Assembly (NCBI RefSeq): GCF_024655565.1
Contig: NZ_JANKOF010000049.1
Location: forward strand, 1 to 34,254
Direction: 5' to 3'
DNA length: 34,254 nucleotides
From: Nitratireductor sp. ZSWI3
Lineage (GTDB): Bacteria > Pseudomonadota > Alphaproteobacteria > Rhizobiales > Rhizobiaceae
The notes under the pieces are model-generated. The model did no database searches. It saw only the letters and a program-made list of their open reading frames with translations, and was not told the DNA's origin. The translations under genes and the position numbers were made by a program. Each line of letters starts with the position of its first letter. The stretch's first letter is position 1. Shown one piece after another: positions 1 to 8,279 of the stretch.

Positions 1-324
1 GCCTCCGCTCCCGTCCAGGCGCCAGCGCCCGTCGCCCAGCAGCCGGCCGCTCCGGCGCCGGTCGCCCCCAGCGCGGCGGCGGATGGCTGGTCGGTGCAGA
101 TATCCTCGCAGCCGACCGTGGAGAGCGCGCAGAAGTCCTATCAGGACATGGCGCAGCGCTACGGTAACCTCTTGACCGGCAAGGGCGTGAACATCGTCAA
201 GGCCGAGATCGCCGGCAAGGGCACCTATTACCGGGTGCGTGTGCCGTCGAGCTCGAAGGACGACGCCATCAGGCTCTGCTCGCAGCTCAAGGCGGCCGGC
301 GGGAGCTGTTTCGTCTCGAAATAA
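1..324 (+). CDS. SPOR-domain protein, 3' end only
   Basis: The window opens inside this gene. Frame 1 is open from the first base to TAA at 322-324 and gives 107 residues. The first ~27 visible residues are an Ala/Pro/Val/Gln-rich linker. The rest looks like a SPOR domain: it starts at DGWSVQISSQPT, has the central YYRVRV strand and ends in a short Cys-containing strand at FVSK. SPOR domains bind denuded peptidoglycan glycans, usually at division sites, and the linker normally follows a single N-terminal membrane segment, which here would lie upstream of the window. In alphaproteobacteria a gene of this kind often precedes nagZ, as here. The family assignment rests on domain pattern only. A hairpin terminator at 346-376 separates it from nagZ. 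Confidence 0.8.
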   Translation, partial: ASAPVQAPAPVAQQPAAPAPVAPSAAADGWSVQISSQPTVESAQKSYQDMAQRYGNLLTGKGVNIVKAEIAGKGTYYRVRVPSSSKDDAIRLCSQLKAAGGSCFVSK

Positions 325-345
325 CCTTCCGGACCGGGTCCTGTG

Positions 346-376
346 AAGCCGCCGCCCTCCGCGGCGGCTTTCGTTT
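346..376 (+). terminator. Intrinsic terminator after the SPOR gene
   Basis: A perfect 10-bp stem (346-355 with 361-370) closes a 5-nt loop and is followed by TTTCGTTT. It lies 22 nt downstream of the SPOR stop codon and 42 nt before the chosen nagZ start. Confidence 0.75.
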
Positions 377-417
377 GGGTGCTTTCCGGTGCCGATCGAG
401 GGAGGTATCCTCGTTTC

Positions 418-1437
418 ATGAACGAATCAAAAGCAATGATCCTCGGCGCCGCCGGCACACGCCTGACGGCGGATGAAATCGCCTTCTACCGGGACGAGCG
501 CCCCTGGGGCTTCATCCTCTTTGCGCGCAACGTCGCCGAGCCGGCGCAGCTCTGTGACCTCGTCGCGTCGATGCGCGACAGCGTCGGACGGGCGGATGCG
601 CCTGTGTTCATCGATCAGGAGGGGGGCAGGGTGCAGCGGCTGCGCCCGCCCATGGCGCCCGATTACCCGAATGCTGCCGAGCTTGGCGCGATCTATGCGC
701 GCGACCGGGAAGCGGGGCTGAGGGCAGCCTGGTTGATGTCGCGCCTGCACGCGATGGATCTGGCGCGCTACGGGATTACGGCCGATTGCCTGCCGGTGCT
801 CGACGCGCCGGTGGCCGGCGCGCACGACGTGATCGGCAACCGCGCCTATGCGAAGGATCCCGAGGTGGTGATCGAGCTCGGCCGGGCGGCGAGCGACGGC
901 CTCATGGCGGGCGGCGTGCTGCCCGTCATGAAGCACATGCCTGGGCATGGCCGGGCCTTCGCCGACAGCCACAAGGCGCTGCCGGAAGTGTCGGCCACGC
1001 TCGATGAGCTCAGGGCGCATGATTTCGTGCCCTTCAAGGCGCTGCGCGACCTGCCGATGGCGATGACGGCGCACATCGTCTATCGGGCGATCGACCCGGA
1101 CCGGCCGGCAACGACCTCGCCGACCGTGATCGGCAAGATCATTCGCGGGGAGATCGGCTTCGACGGTCTTCTGATGAGCGACGACGTGTCGATGCACGCA
1201 CTTTCTGGGGATTTCGCCTCCCGCGCCGAAGCAATCCTTGCGGCGGGGTGCGATCTCGTCCTTCACTGTCATGGTATCATGCCGGAAATGCAGGCGGTGG
1301 CCGAAAAGGCGCCCGAATTGTCGGGCAAGAGCCTGGAACGGGCGCGGCGCGCATTGTCGCTGCTGGCGCCACGAGATGATATGGAGGAGACGGTGGCACG
1401 CGCGGAGTTCGCGCGATGCTTCGAGGCCGTCGCCTGA
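418..1437 (+). CDS. nagZ: Beta-N-acetylhexosaminidase NagZ (GH3)
   Basis: NagZ is a cytoplasmic GH3 enzyme that removes N-acetylglucosamine from 1,6-anhydro-muropeptides during peptidoglycan recycling. The 339-aa product has the family signatures: DQEGGRVQRL in the N-terminal half, the catalytic loop KHMPGHGRAFADSH (with the His/Asp pair used as general acid/base) and SDDVSMHAL, which contains the nucleophilic Asp. I chose ATG 418 because GGGAGG lies about 8 nt upstream and family members begin near here. The reading frame is open back to 343, but that start would put the terminator hairpin inside the gene. In cells with AmpR/AmpC the product of NagZ activity induces beta-lactamase; no such genes are visible here. 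Confidence 0.93.
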   Translation: MNESKAMILGAAGTRLTADEIAFYRDERPWGFILFARNVAEPAQLCDLVASMRDSVGRADAPVFIDQEGGRVQRLRPPMAPDYPNAAELGAIYARDREAGLRAAWLMSRLHAMDLARYGITADCLPVLDAPVAGAHDVIGNRAYAKDPEVVIELGRAASDGLMAGGVLPVMKHMPGHGRAFADSHKALPEVSATLDELRAHDFVPFKALRDLPMAMTAHIVYRAIDPDRPATTSPTVIGKIIRGEIGFDGLLMSDDVSMHALSGDFASRAEAILAAGCDLVLHCHGIMPEMQAVAEKAPELSGKSLERARRALSLLAPRDDMEETVARAEFARCFEAVA

Positions 1438-1456
1438 TGACAAGGGTTGGTGAGGC

Positions 1457-2308
1457 TTGGCCCAGAACGTCGAGAAAAAGACCGTCAAGCCCATTCCCAT
1501 GGACAAGCTGTGGGATGAGGGCGCCCAGGAAGAGCGTGGTGTTTCCGAACCCGCGCTGACGGTCGACGTCGCCGGTTTCGAAGGGCCGCTCGATCTACTC
1601 CTGCATCTGGCGCGCACCCAGAAGGTGGATCTGGCGCGCATCTCGGTTCTCGCCTTGGCCGAGCAATACATCGCCTTCATCGAGCGGGTGCGCGAGATGC
1701 GGCTCGAGCTTGCCGCCGACTATCTCGTCATGGCCGCCTGGCTCGCCTATCTCAAGTCGCGCCTGCTGATCCCTAAGAAGAGCGAGGACCAGGAACCGTC
1801 GGGCGAGGAGATGGCGGCCCTTCTGCAGTTCCGCCTGAAGCGGCTCGAGGCGATGCGCGATGCGGCGGCGCGGCTCGTCAACCGCAACCGGCTGGGGCGC
1901 GACGTTTTCGCGCGTGGCATGCCGGAGCCGATCATCGTGGCCAAGCAGAGCGCCTTCAGCGCCTCGCTCTACGATCTCCTCACCGCCTATGCGGCGCAGC
2001 GGCAGCGGCGCGCCGTCACCAATGTGCGCATCGCCAAGCGCGGCGTGTGGTCGCTGAAACAGGCGCGCGAGATCCTGGTGCGCATGATCGGCGAGTTTGG
2101 CGACTGGACGGTGCTTGACCAGTTTCTCATCCGCTACATGACGAGCGGCGAGGAACGGGCGACGGCGATCGCCAGCTCCTTCGCAGCCTCGCTGGAGCTG
2201 GTGCGCGAGGGGGCGCTCGAGATCCGCCAGCAGGAGGCTTTCGCCCCCATCTACATGCGCAAGGGCAAGGCGGTGCCGGCCAATCTGTTCGAGGCGGCGG
2301 ATGAGTGA
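1457..2308 (+). CDS. scpA: Segregation and condensation protein A
   Basis: ScpA is the kleisin subunit that bridges SMC heads and, with ScpB, forms the chromosome-condensing Smc-ScpAB complex. The kleisin N-terminal signature VAGFEGPLDLLLHLA is present, followed by LAADYLVMAAWLAYLKSRLL and a C-terminal winged-helix region. The 283-aa length suits the family. The start is uncertain. TTG 1457 has GGTGAGG just upstream; ATG 1499 (MDKLWDEG) also fits alphaproteobacterial homologues but has no clear ribosome binding site. The gene overlaps scpB by 8 nt and lies 19 nt after nagZ, so the three are probably one operon. Confidence 0.92.
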   Translation: MAQNVEKKTVKPIPMDKLWDEGAQEERGVSEPALTVDVAGFEGPLDLLLHLARTQKVDLARISVLALAEQYIAFIERVREMRLELAADYLVMAAWLAYLKSRLLIPKKSEDQEPSGEEMAALLQFRLKRLEAMRDAAARLVNRNRLGRDVFARGMPEPIIVAKQSAFSASLYDLLTAYAAQRQRRAVTNVRIAKRGVWSLKQAREILVRMIGEFGDWTVLDQFLIRYMTSGEERATAIASSFAASLELVREGALEIRQQEAFAPIYMRKGKAVPANLFEAADE

Positions 2309-3038
2309 AGGCGGCAACGTGATTTCCTTCGTCAACGGCGAGGGCGACGAAGGCATCAAGGCGGCACCTGTGCCGACCGGGCGTCTTTCGCTCGACGAGG
2401 TGAAGCGGATGGCCGAGGCGATCGTCTTCGCCAGCGCCGAGCCGGTGTCCGAGAAGGCCCTTGCCGCGCGGCTGCCCGACGGCGTCGACGTGGGCGAAAC
2501 CATGGAGGCGCTGCGCTCCGATTACGAAATGCGCGGCGTCAACCTCGTCCGGATCGCCGATTGCTGGGCTTTCCGGACGGCGAGCGACCTGTCCTTCCTG
2601 ATGAACCGCCATGCCGTCCAGCAGCGCAAATTGTCGCGGGCGGCCCTCGAAATGCTGGCCGTGGTCGCCTATCACCAGCCCGTCACGCGGGCCGAGATCG
2701 AGGAAATCCGCGGCGTGGAGACCTCCAAGGGCACGCTCGACATCCTGCTGGAAACCGGCTGGGTGAAGATGCGCGGCCGTCGCCGCACGCCCGGACGCCC
2801 CGTCACCTACGGCACAAGCACCGAGTTTCTCGACCATTTCGGCCTTGAGGAGCTGCGCGATCTGCCGGGCATCGAGGAGTTGAAGGGAGCCGGGCTCCTG
2901 TCGCCGCGCATGCCCTCCAACTTCGCCGTGCCGCAGCCGATGACCGATCCCGATGTCCTGACGGAGGACGAGGATCCGCTGACGGATATCGATCTGGAGG
3001 AACTCGGTCTGTTGACACCGCTCGCCCAGGATGATTGA
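2301..3038 (+). CDS. scpB: Segregation and condensation protein B
   Basis: ScpB (245 aa) dimerises and binds the middle of the ScpA kleisin through paired winged-helix domains. Family hallmarks are the first winged-helix region around KRMAEAIVFASAEPVSEKAL and the second with LEMLAVVAYHQPVTRAEIE, IRGVETSKGTLDILLETGW and the GRPVTYGTS wing. An acidic C-terminal tail (DPDVLTEDEDPLTDIDLEEL) follows, as in many ScpB proteins. The start ATG 2301 lies inside the end of scpA, indicating translational coupling. Confidence 0.93.
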   Translation: MSEGGNVISFVNGEGDEGIKAAPVPTGRLSLDEVKRMAEAIVFASAEPVSEKALAARLPDGVDVGETMEALRSDYEMRGVNLVRIADCWAFRTASDLSFLMNRHAVQQRKLSRAALEMLAVVAYHQPVTRAEIEEIRGVETSKGTLDILLETGWVKMRGRRRTPGRPVTYGTSTEFLDHFGLEELRDLPGIEELKGAGLLSPRMPSNFAVPQPMTDPDVLTEDEDPLTDIDLEELGLLTPLAQDD

Positions 3039-3089
3039 CGAGACCGTGGCCACGCGGAGCGTCCGCGATCCATCCAGGGAAATCGGTGA

Positions 3090-4181
3090 ATGAACGGTCA
3101 GAAGCAGAGTTCGGCACGGGTGACGGCCGGCGTCAGCTTCGCAGCGCGCTTGTCCTTCGAGGACATCGGCCACAGCTATGCTTCCGGTGCCGAAACGCTG
3201 CGCGGCGTGTCGCTGGCTGCCGAGCCGGGCGAGGTGCTGTGCCTGCTCGGCCCGTCCGGGTCCGGCAAGACGACCCTGCTGCGGATCGCCGCCGGCATCG
3301 AGACGCAGCGCGCCGGGCGGGTGCTCCTCAACGACCGGGTGATCGCCGGTCCCGGCGTCTTCCTGCCGCCCGAGCAGCGCTCGATCGGCCTCGTCTTCCA
3401 GGATTTCGCGCTCTTTCCCCATCTGACGATCCTCGACAATGTCCGCTTCGGCCTCACGGCGCTGTCGCCGCAGGAGGCGCGACACGAGGCGATGATCGCG
3501 CTGGAGCGGGTCGGGCTCGAGGCATATGCGGGCGCCTATCCGCATGTTCTGTCGGGCGGCGAGCAGCAGCGCGTGGCGCTGGCGCGGGCGCTCGCTCCGC
3601 GTCCGGCGGTGCTCTTGATGGACGAGCCCTTCTCGGGGCTCGATTCACGGCTCAAGGACACCGTGCGCGCCGAGACGCTCGACATCCTGCGGCAGAGCCG
3701 GGCGACGGCGATCGTCGTCACGCATGATGCCGAGGAGGCGATGCGCATGGGCGACCGCATCGCCCTTTTGAAGGACGGGCGGCTGGTGCAGGCGGGAACG
3801 GCCGAGGATCTTTACCAGAGCCCGGCCGATCTGTTCGTCGCCGGCTTCTTCTCCGAGCTCAACGAATTTCCCGGAAAAGTGTCGGGCGGGGCGGTGGAAA
3901 CGCCGCTCGGCCGCTTCGCGGCGCGCGGGCTTGCCGACGGGCAGGAGGTGACCGTCGCCGTGCGCCTTTCCGGCTTCCTGGTCAACCAGCAGGCCGGCGC
4001 CATTCCCGCCCGTGTCGTCTCGCGTCGCTTTCTCGGCGTGGTGGAGCATTTAGAGCTTGCGGTTCCCGGCGCGGACAGGCATGTCCGGGCGCGGGTGCGC
4101 TGTGGCCATCTGGCGCCGAGGGTGAGGGATATCTGGATCGACATCGTGCCGTCGGACGTGCTGGTGTTCGCGCGACGCTGA
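3090..4181 (+). CDS. Orphan ABC transporter ATP-binding protein (FbpC/PotA type)
   Basis: This 363-aa protein has a complete nucleotide-binding domain: Walker A GPSGSGKTTLL (about residues 54-64), Q-loop FQDFALFPHL, signature LSGGEQQRVALARALAP, Walker B VLLMDEPFSGLD and the H-loop VVTHDAEEA. About 120 further residues form a TOBE-like region, as in importer ATPases for iron(III), spermidine/putrescine, sulfate or thiamine. The Q-loop and spacing resemble the FbpC (ferric iron) subgroup, but the substrate cannot be read from sequence. No permease or binding-protein gene is adjacent: scpB precedes it and tatA follows. It must pair with components encoded elsewhere or be a lone ATPase. ATG 3090 has only a weak AGGGA upstream. 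Confidence 0.85.
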   Translation: MNGQKQSSARVTAGVSFAARLSFEDIGHSYASGAETLRGVSLAAEPGEVLCLLGPSGSGKTTLLRIAAGIETQRAGRVLLNDRVIAGPGVFLPPEQRSIGLVFQDFALFPHLTILDNVRFGLTALSPQEARHEAMIALERVGLEAYAGAYPHVLSGGEQQRVALARALAPRPAVLLMDEPFSGLDSRLKDTVRAETLDILRQSRATAIVVTHDAEEAMRMGDRIALLKDGRLVQAGTAEDLYQSPADLFVAGFFSELNEFPGKVSGGAVETPLGRFAARGLADGQEVTVAVRLSGFLVNQQAGAIPARVVSRRFLGVVEHLELAVPGADRHVRARVRCGHLAPRVRDIWIDIVPSDVLVFARR

Positions 4182-4213
4182 TTTGAAGCATCGGGCGTTT
4201 GAAACATCGGGCG
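4182..4213 (+). repeat. 16-bp tandem duplication upstream of tatA
   Basis: Two adjacent 16-nt copies, 4182-4197 and 4198-4213, read TTTGAAGCATCGGGCG and TTTGAAACATCGGGCG (15 of 16 identical). They begin directly at the stop of the ABC ATPase gene and supply two copies of a TTGAA(G/A) element. Confidence 0.8.
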
Positions 4214-4227
4214 AAAGCGCATAAATC
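4199..4227 (+). promoter_or_regulatory. Candidate tatA promoter
   Basis: TTGAAA (4199-4204), a 17-bp spacer and TAAATC (4222-4227) lie about 36 bp before the tatA ATG. The -35 is good and the -10 is poor. The upstream repeat copy carries a second TTGAAG 16 bp earlier. Confidence 0.35.
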
Positions 4228-4262
4228 ACTTCTCAATGGCAACTGGCAAAAGAGACTGACCA

Positions 4263-4490
4263 ATGGGTTCCTTTTCAATCTGGCACTGGCTTATCGTGCT
4301 CGTCGTCGTGCTGCTCCTGTTCGGGCGCGGCAAGATCCCCGAGTTGATGGGCGACATGGCCAAGGGCATCAAGAGCTTCAAGAAGGGCATGTCGGACGAC
4401 GACGAGGATGCGGCGGCAAAGACCGTCGAGCACAAGTCCGACGAGCCGGTCAACAGCACGACCAAGTCGAACAAGAAGAAGGCCGGCTGA
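4263..4490 (+). CDS. tatA: Twin-arginine translocase subunit TatA
   Basis: TatA oligomerises to form the passage for folded proteins in Tat export. The 75-aa product has the canonical plan: a short N-terminal membrane helix ([16 protein letters not shown]), the FGRGKIPEL hinge, an amphipathic helix with [14 protein letters not shown], then an acidic/lysine-rich soluble tail ending KKKAG. Length is typical. It is followed 49 nt later by tatB, then tatC, giving the complete tatABC operon in the usual order. Confidence 0.95.
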   Translation: MGSFSIWHWLIVLVVVLLLFGRGKIPELMGDMAKGIKSFKKGMSDDDEDAAAKTVEHKSDEPVNSTTKSNKKKAG

Positions 4491-4539
4491 TCCGTTCCCG
4501 CACGGTTTGCCGCGTTCCTTGTCCCTCATTCGGTGACCC

Positions 4540-5085
4540 ATGTTTGACATCGGCTGGCCAGAAATGCTGGTGATCGCCATCGTCCTGATCGTCGTGGTCG
4601 GGCCGAAGGACCTGCCGCGCATGCTGCGCAGCTTCGGGCGCACGACCTCGAAGCTGCGCGCCATGGCGGGCGATTTTCGCAAGCAGTTCGACGAAGCGCT
4701 GAAGGAAGCCGAGCTCGACGATGTGAAGAGCCTGGTGGACGACGCACGCAAGCTCGACCCGCGCAACGAGATCAAGAAACACCTCAACCCGATCGAGAAG
4801 GTCGGGCAGGAGATCCGCGCCGGGCTCGACGCGGCGATGAAGCCGGATGCGGCCAAGGGCGGTGAGCCTGCCACGAGCGAGACGCACGCGGCGGCACCCG
4901 TGAAGGGTGGGGCGACGCAGATGCCGGGCGAGACGCCGGCCGAGGCGGCCAAGCCCGCCGCCAAGGCGAAGGCGCCGGCCAAGCGGAAGGCGCCGCCGGC
5001 CAAGAGCAGCTCAGTGAAGACTCCGGCCGCCAAGGGCGGTGCCGCGCGGCCGGCCGGCAAGAAGAGCAGCGGAGCCGCATCGTGA
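4540..5085 (+). CDS. tatB: Twin-arginine translocase subunit TatB
   Basis: TatB partners TatC in the receptor complex that recognises twin-arginine signal peptides. The N-terminus MFDIGWPEMLVIAIVLIVVV is the single membrane helix with the conserved Glu at residue 8, followed by GPKDLPRMLRSFGR and the amphipathic helix. At 181 aa it has a long tail: from about residue 110 on, an Ala/Lys/Pro-rich low-complexity segment (repeated PAAKAKAPA-like units). Such tails are common in alphaproteobacterial TatB. The stop overlaps the GTG start of tatC. Confidence 0.93.
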   Translation: MFDIGWPEMLVIAIVLIVVVGPKDLPRMLRSFGRTTSKLRAMAGDFRKQFDEALKEAELDDVKSLVDDARKLDPRNEIKKHLNPIEKVGQEIRAGLDAAMKPDAAKGGEPATSETHAAAPVKGGATQMPGETPAEAAKPAAKAKAPAKRKAPPAKSSSVKTPAAKGGAARPAGKKSSGAAS

Positions 5086-5912
5086 GCGCCGACGACAAAG
5101 ACGACATCGACCAGTCCTCGGCGCCCCTGATCGATCACCTGATCGAGCTGCGCTCGCGTTTGATGTGGGCGATCGGCGGGTTCTTCGTCGCCTTCCTGGT
5201 CTGCTTCTTCTTCGCCAAGCAGATCTTCAATCTCCTGGTGATCCCCTTCCAGTGGGCGACGCAATGGGCGGGGCTCGACGCGAGCAAGGTCGACCTGATC
5301 TACACCGCGCCGCAGGAGTTCTTCTTCACGCAGATCAAGCTCGCCATGTTCGGCGGCCTGGTGCTGGCCTTCCCGATGATCGCCATGCAGGTCTACAAAT
5401 TCGTCGCGCCGGGGCTCTACCGGAACGAGCGGCGCGCCTTCCTGCCGTTCCTGATCGCCTCGCCGATCCTGTTCCTGATGGGCGCGGCGCTCGTCTACTT
5501 CTTCTTCACGCCGATGGTGATGTGGTTCTTCCTGTCGATGCAGCAGGTGGGGCCGGACAATGCGGTGCAGATCTCGCTGCTGCCGAAGGTCTCCGAGTAT
5601 CTCGGCCTGATCATGACGCTGATCCTGTCCTTCGGCCTCGTCTTCCAGCTGCCGGTGGTGACGACGCTGATGGCGCGGGTGGGGCTGCTCACCTCGCAGG
5701 GGCTCGCCGACAAGCGCAAATATGCGATCGTCGCTGCCTTCATCGCCGCCGCCATCCTCACGCCGCCGGATCCGGTCAGCCAGATCGGTCTTGCGCTTCC
5801 CACCATCCTTCTCTACGAGATTGCCATCTGGGCCGCCCGCATGGTGGAGCGCAAACGCCGCGAGGAAGAGGCTGCGCGCGACGCCGACGAAGCGGACCAG
5901 CCGACCGCCTAG
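5082..5912 (+). CDS. tatC: Twin-arginine translocase subunit TatC
   Basis: TatC (276 aa) is the six-helix core of the Tat receptor. Visible hallmarks are LIDHLIELRSRLMWAI before helix 1 (with the conserved Glu of HLxELR), the periplasmic YTAPQEFFFTQIK segment and KFVAPGLYRNERR, which carries the invariant Phe/Pro-Gly-Leu and Glu. Six hydrophobic stretches can be counted. The GTG start at 5082 overlaps the tatB stop (GTGA), implying translational coupling. The C-terminus is cytosolic, charged and Glu/Arg-rich. Confidence 0.95.
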   Translation: MSADDKDDIDQSSAPLIDHLIELRSRLMWAIGGFFVAFLVCFFFAKQIFNLLVIPFQWATQWAGLDASKVDLIYTAPQEFFFTQIKLAMFGGLVLAFPMIAMQVYKFVAPGLYRNERRAFLPFLIASPILFLMGAALVYFFFTPMVMWFFLSMQQVGPDNAVQISLLPKVSEYLGLIMTLILSFGLVFQLPVVTTLMARVGLLTSQGLADKRKYAIVAAFIAAAILTPPDPVSQIGLALPTILLYEIAIWAARMVERKRREEEAARDADEADQPTA

Positions 5913-5977
5913 GCTGAAGGCAATTCCTGTCGCTGTCGGGCGGTTGTTCGCAATCTCTCCGCGATTGGAAACCTGCC

Positions 5978-7444
5978 ATGCTCGACATCAAATGGATTCG
6001 CGAGAACAGCCAGGCGCTTGACGCGGCGCTGGAAAAGCGCGGCGCGGATCCTGAAAGCCAAAAGCTCCTGGCGCTCGACGAGGCGCGCCGCCAGCATCTC
6101 ACCGGGCTGCAGGAGGCGCAGGAGCGCCGCAACGCCGCCTCCAGGGAGATCGGCAAGGCGATGGCCTCCGGCGACAAGGATCTGGCCGAGAAGCTGAAAG
6201 CCGAGGTGGCGGCGCTGAAGGGCTTCGTTCAGGACGGCGAGGCCGAGGAGCGGCGGCTCGACGCTGAATTGCGCGACGCGCTGGCGCGCCTTCCCAACAT
6301 CCCGCTCGACGACGTGCCCGTCGGCGCCGACGAGAACGACAATGTCGAATTGCGCAAGGTCGGGCGGCCGAGCCGCGCCAACTGGTCGAAGGAGCATTTC
6401 GAGATCGGCGAAGCGCTCGGGATGATGGATTTCGAGCGCGCCGCAAAGCTCTCCGGCGCCCGCTTCACGGTGCTTTCGGGCGGGCTCGCCCGGCTGGAGC
6501 GCGCGCTCGGCCAGTTCATGCTCGACCTGCACACCACCGAGCACGGCTACACGGAAGTGCAGCCGCCGCTGCTGGTGCGCGACGATGCCATGTTCGGCAC
6601 CGGGCAGTTGCCGAAGTTTGAGGAGGATTTGTTCCAGACACTTCGTCCTGCTTCTGTTGGCGAACGATTCGCAAGTCACTTCGTTAAGCTTGGTGGAATG
6701 GAGCTTGCACGAGGAATAACGCAGAAGGTTGAGAGTGGCACATCTATTGTTGAGATCAACAAATGGTTGGCTACTTCCTCCTTTGTAGCCGATTTGGTTC
6801 AGCAGGCTGGAGAGCAAGCTGCTTTAGATCCATTTGAGCGGCATTGGCTGATCCCAACCGCCGAGGTCTCGCTCACCAATCTCGTGCGCGAGGAAATACT
6901 CGATGGCGAGAAGCTGCCGCTGCGCTTCACCGCGCTCACGCCGTGCTTCCGCTCGGAGGCGGGATCGGCCGGGCGCGACACGCGCGGCATGCTGCGCCAG
7001 CATCAGTTCTACAAGGTGGAGCTCGTGTCGATTACCGATGCCGAGACCTCCATCGCCGAACACGAGCGCATGACCGAGTGCGCCGAGACGGTTCTGAAGA
7101 AGCTCGACCTGCCGTTCCGCACCGTGGTGCTGTGCACCGGCGACATGGGGTTTGGCGCGCGCAAGACCTACGACATCGAGGTCTGGCTGCCGGGGCAGAA
7201 CGCCTATCGGGAGATCTCGTCCTGCTCGGTCTGCGGCGATTTCCAGGGCCGGCGCATGAATGCGCGCTACCGGGTCGCCGGCGAGAAGCAGCCGCGTTTC
7301 GTACACACGCTGAACGGCTCCGGCACGGCCGTCGGCCGGGCACTGATCGCGGTCATGGAGAATTATCAGAACGAGGACGGCAGCATCACCGTGCCGGATG
7401 TGCTGCGTCCTTATATGGGAGGCGCGGAGAAGATCGGCGGATAG
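5978..7444 (+). CDS. serS: Seryl-tRNA synthetase with an extra catalytic-domain insertion
   Basis: SerS charges tRNA-Ser and tRNA-Sec with serine. The N-terminal part (about residues 1-105) is the long antiparallel coiled-coil arm. The class II core follows with [13 protein letters not shown], the TAE serine loop in [15 protein letters not shown], motif 2 [20 protein letters not shown] and motif 3 [19 protein letters not shown]. The product is 488 aa, whereas bacterial homologues are usually about 425-430. The excess lies between LFQT (residue 221) and HWLIPTAEV (residue 289), where a typical homologue has only a short turn. The insert is in frame, lacks stops and has low GC with atypical codons (see separate entry). 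Everything else looks intact, so the enzyme is probably functional. E. coli SerS also has a longer loop at this point, so the site may tolerate insertion. Confidence 0.95.
   Translation: MLDIKWIRENSQALDAALEKRGADPESQKLLALDEARRQHLTGLQEAQERRNAASREIGKAMASGDKDLAEKLKAEVAALKGFVQDGEAEERRLDAELRDALARLPNIPLDDVPVGADENDNVELRKVGRPSRANWSKEHFEIGEALGMMDFERAAKLSGARFTVLSGGLARLERALGQFMLDLHTTEHGYTEVQPPLLVRDDAMFGTGQLPKFEEDLFQTLRPASVGERFASHFVKLGGMELARGITQKVESGTSIVEINKWLATSSFVADLVQQAGEQAALDPFERHWLIPTAEVSLTNLVREEILDGEKLPLRFTALTPCFRSEAGSAGRDTRGMLRQHQFYKVELVSITDAETSIAEHERMTECAETVLKKLDLPFRTVVLCTGDMGFGARKTYDIEVWLPGQNAYREISSCSVCGDFQGRRMNARYRVAGEKQPRFVHTLNGSGTAVGRALIAVMENYQNEDGSITVPDVLRPYMGGAEKIGG
6641..6841 (+). other. 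Low-GC in-frame insertion within serS
   Basis: This segment encodes about 67 residues (222-288 of SerS) with no counterpart in ordinary SerS proteins. My count gives 97 G+C in the 200 bases 6641-6840 (48.5%), against visibly GC-rich flanks. Codons such as GGA, ACA, TTT, GTT, TCT and TTA are frequent here and rare nearby. The peptide looks mostly helical (for example [33 protein letters not shown]) and matches no domain I can name. There is a 5-bp hairpin (GCGAA/TTCGC, 6660-6672) and an 8-nt repeat CACTTCGT at 6639-6646 and 6678-6685, but no convincing terminal inverted repeats or target duplication. Low-GC codon choice starts slightly upstream, from about 6617, so the exact boundaries are uncertain. 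Confidence 0.8.
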
Positions 7445-7520
7445 GGGGGCTCGCCCCCGCTCTCCCGGCGGCGATGCCGGATGGCGATTTGATTGAACGA
7501 GACGGTTGAAGGACAAGACA

Positions 7521-8279
7521 TTGCGCATTCTCTTGACGAACGACGACGGCATCCATGCGGAGGGGCTGGCGGCGCTCGAGCGGATCGCCCGGACGCTTTC
7601 TGACGACGTCTGGGTGGTGGCGCCCGAAACCGACCAGTCCGGTTTCGCCCATTCCCTGTCGCTCTCCGAGCCGTTGCGGATGCGCAAGATCGACGATCGC
7701 CACTTCGCGCTGCGCGGCACGCCGACGGATTGCGTGATCATGGGCGTGCGGCGGGTCATGGACACGCCGCCGGATCTGATCCTGTCGGGCGTCAACAACG
7801 GCACCAACATCGCCGACGACGTGACCTATTCTGGCACGGTGGCCGGCGCCATGGAGGGGACGCTGCTCGGCATCCGCTCGATCGCCTTGAGCCAGGCCTA
7901 CGACGTGTCCGACGAGGGCCGCTACGTTCCCTATGCGACGGCCGAAGCGCTCGCTCCGCCCTTATTGAAGAGGCTGCTCGAGACCGCGCTGCCGGAAGGC
8001 GTGTTCCTCAACATCAACTTTCCCAACTGCGCGCCGGAAGAGGCCAAGGGGACGCGCGTGACCGTGCAGGGCAAGCTGGTCCATGGCCTGTGGGTGGAAG
8101 AGCGCCACGACGGGCGCAATTTTCCTTATTACTGGCTGCGTTTCGGGCGCAAGCAGCCCGACATTCGCGCCGGCAGCGACCAGGCCGCCATCCGCGACGG
8201 CTATGTCTCGGTGACGCCGCTGCATCTCGACCTCACCGCGCACGAGGTGCGCGACCGGCTGACCAAGGCGCTCGCATGA
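7521..8279 (+). CDS. surE: 5'/3'-nucleotidase SurE
   Basis: SurE is a metal-dependent nucleoside monophosphate phosphatase active in stationary-phase survival. The N-terminus [16 protein letters not shown] carries the Asp-Asp metal ligands. [24 protein letters not shown] and the late [12 protein letters not shown] segment are also typical. I start at TTG 7521 because GAAGGA lies 7 nt upstream and the product (252 aa) then begins exactly as family members do. A TTG at 7506 would add five residues but has no ribosome binding site. The stop overlaps the ATG of pcm (ATGA), the classic surE-pcm pair. Confidence 0.95.
   Translation: MRILLTNDDGIHAEGLAALERIARTLSDDVWVVAPETDQSGFAHSLSLSEPLRMRKIDDRHFALRGTPTDCVIMGVRRVMDTPPDLILSGVNNGTNIADDVTYSGTVAGAMEGTLLGIRSIALSQAYDVSDEGRYVPYATAEALAPPLLKRLLETALPEGVFLNINFPNCAPEEAKGTRVTVQGKLVHGLWVEERHDGRNFPYYWLRFGRKQPDIRAGSDQAAIRDGYVSVTPLHLDLTAHEVRDRLTKALA

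Noticed and set aside
6641-6841. Mini-intein or intron in serS
   Set aside because: There is no Cys/Ser at the start, no His-Asn at the end and no splicing blocks. The segment is too short for a self-splicing intron, and the frame stays open throughout.
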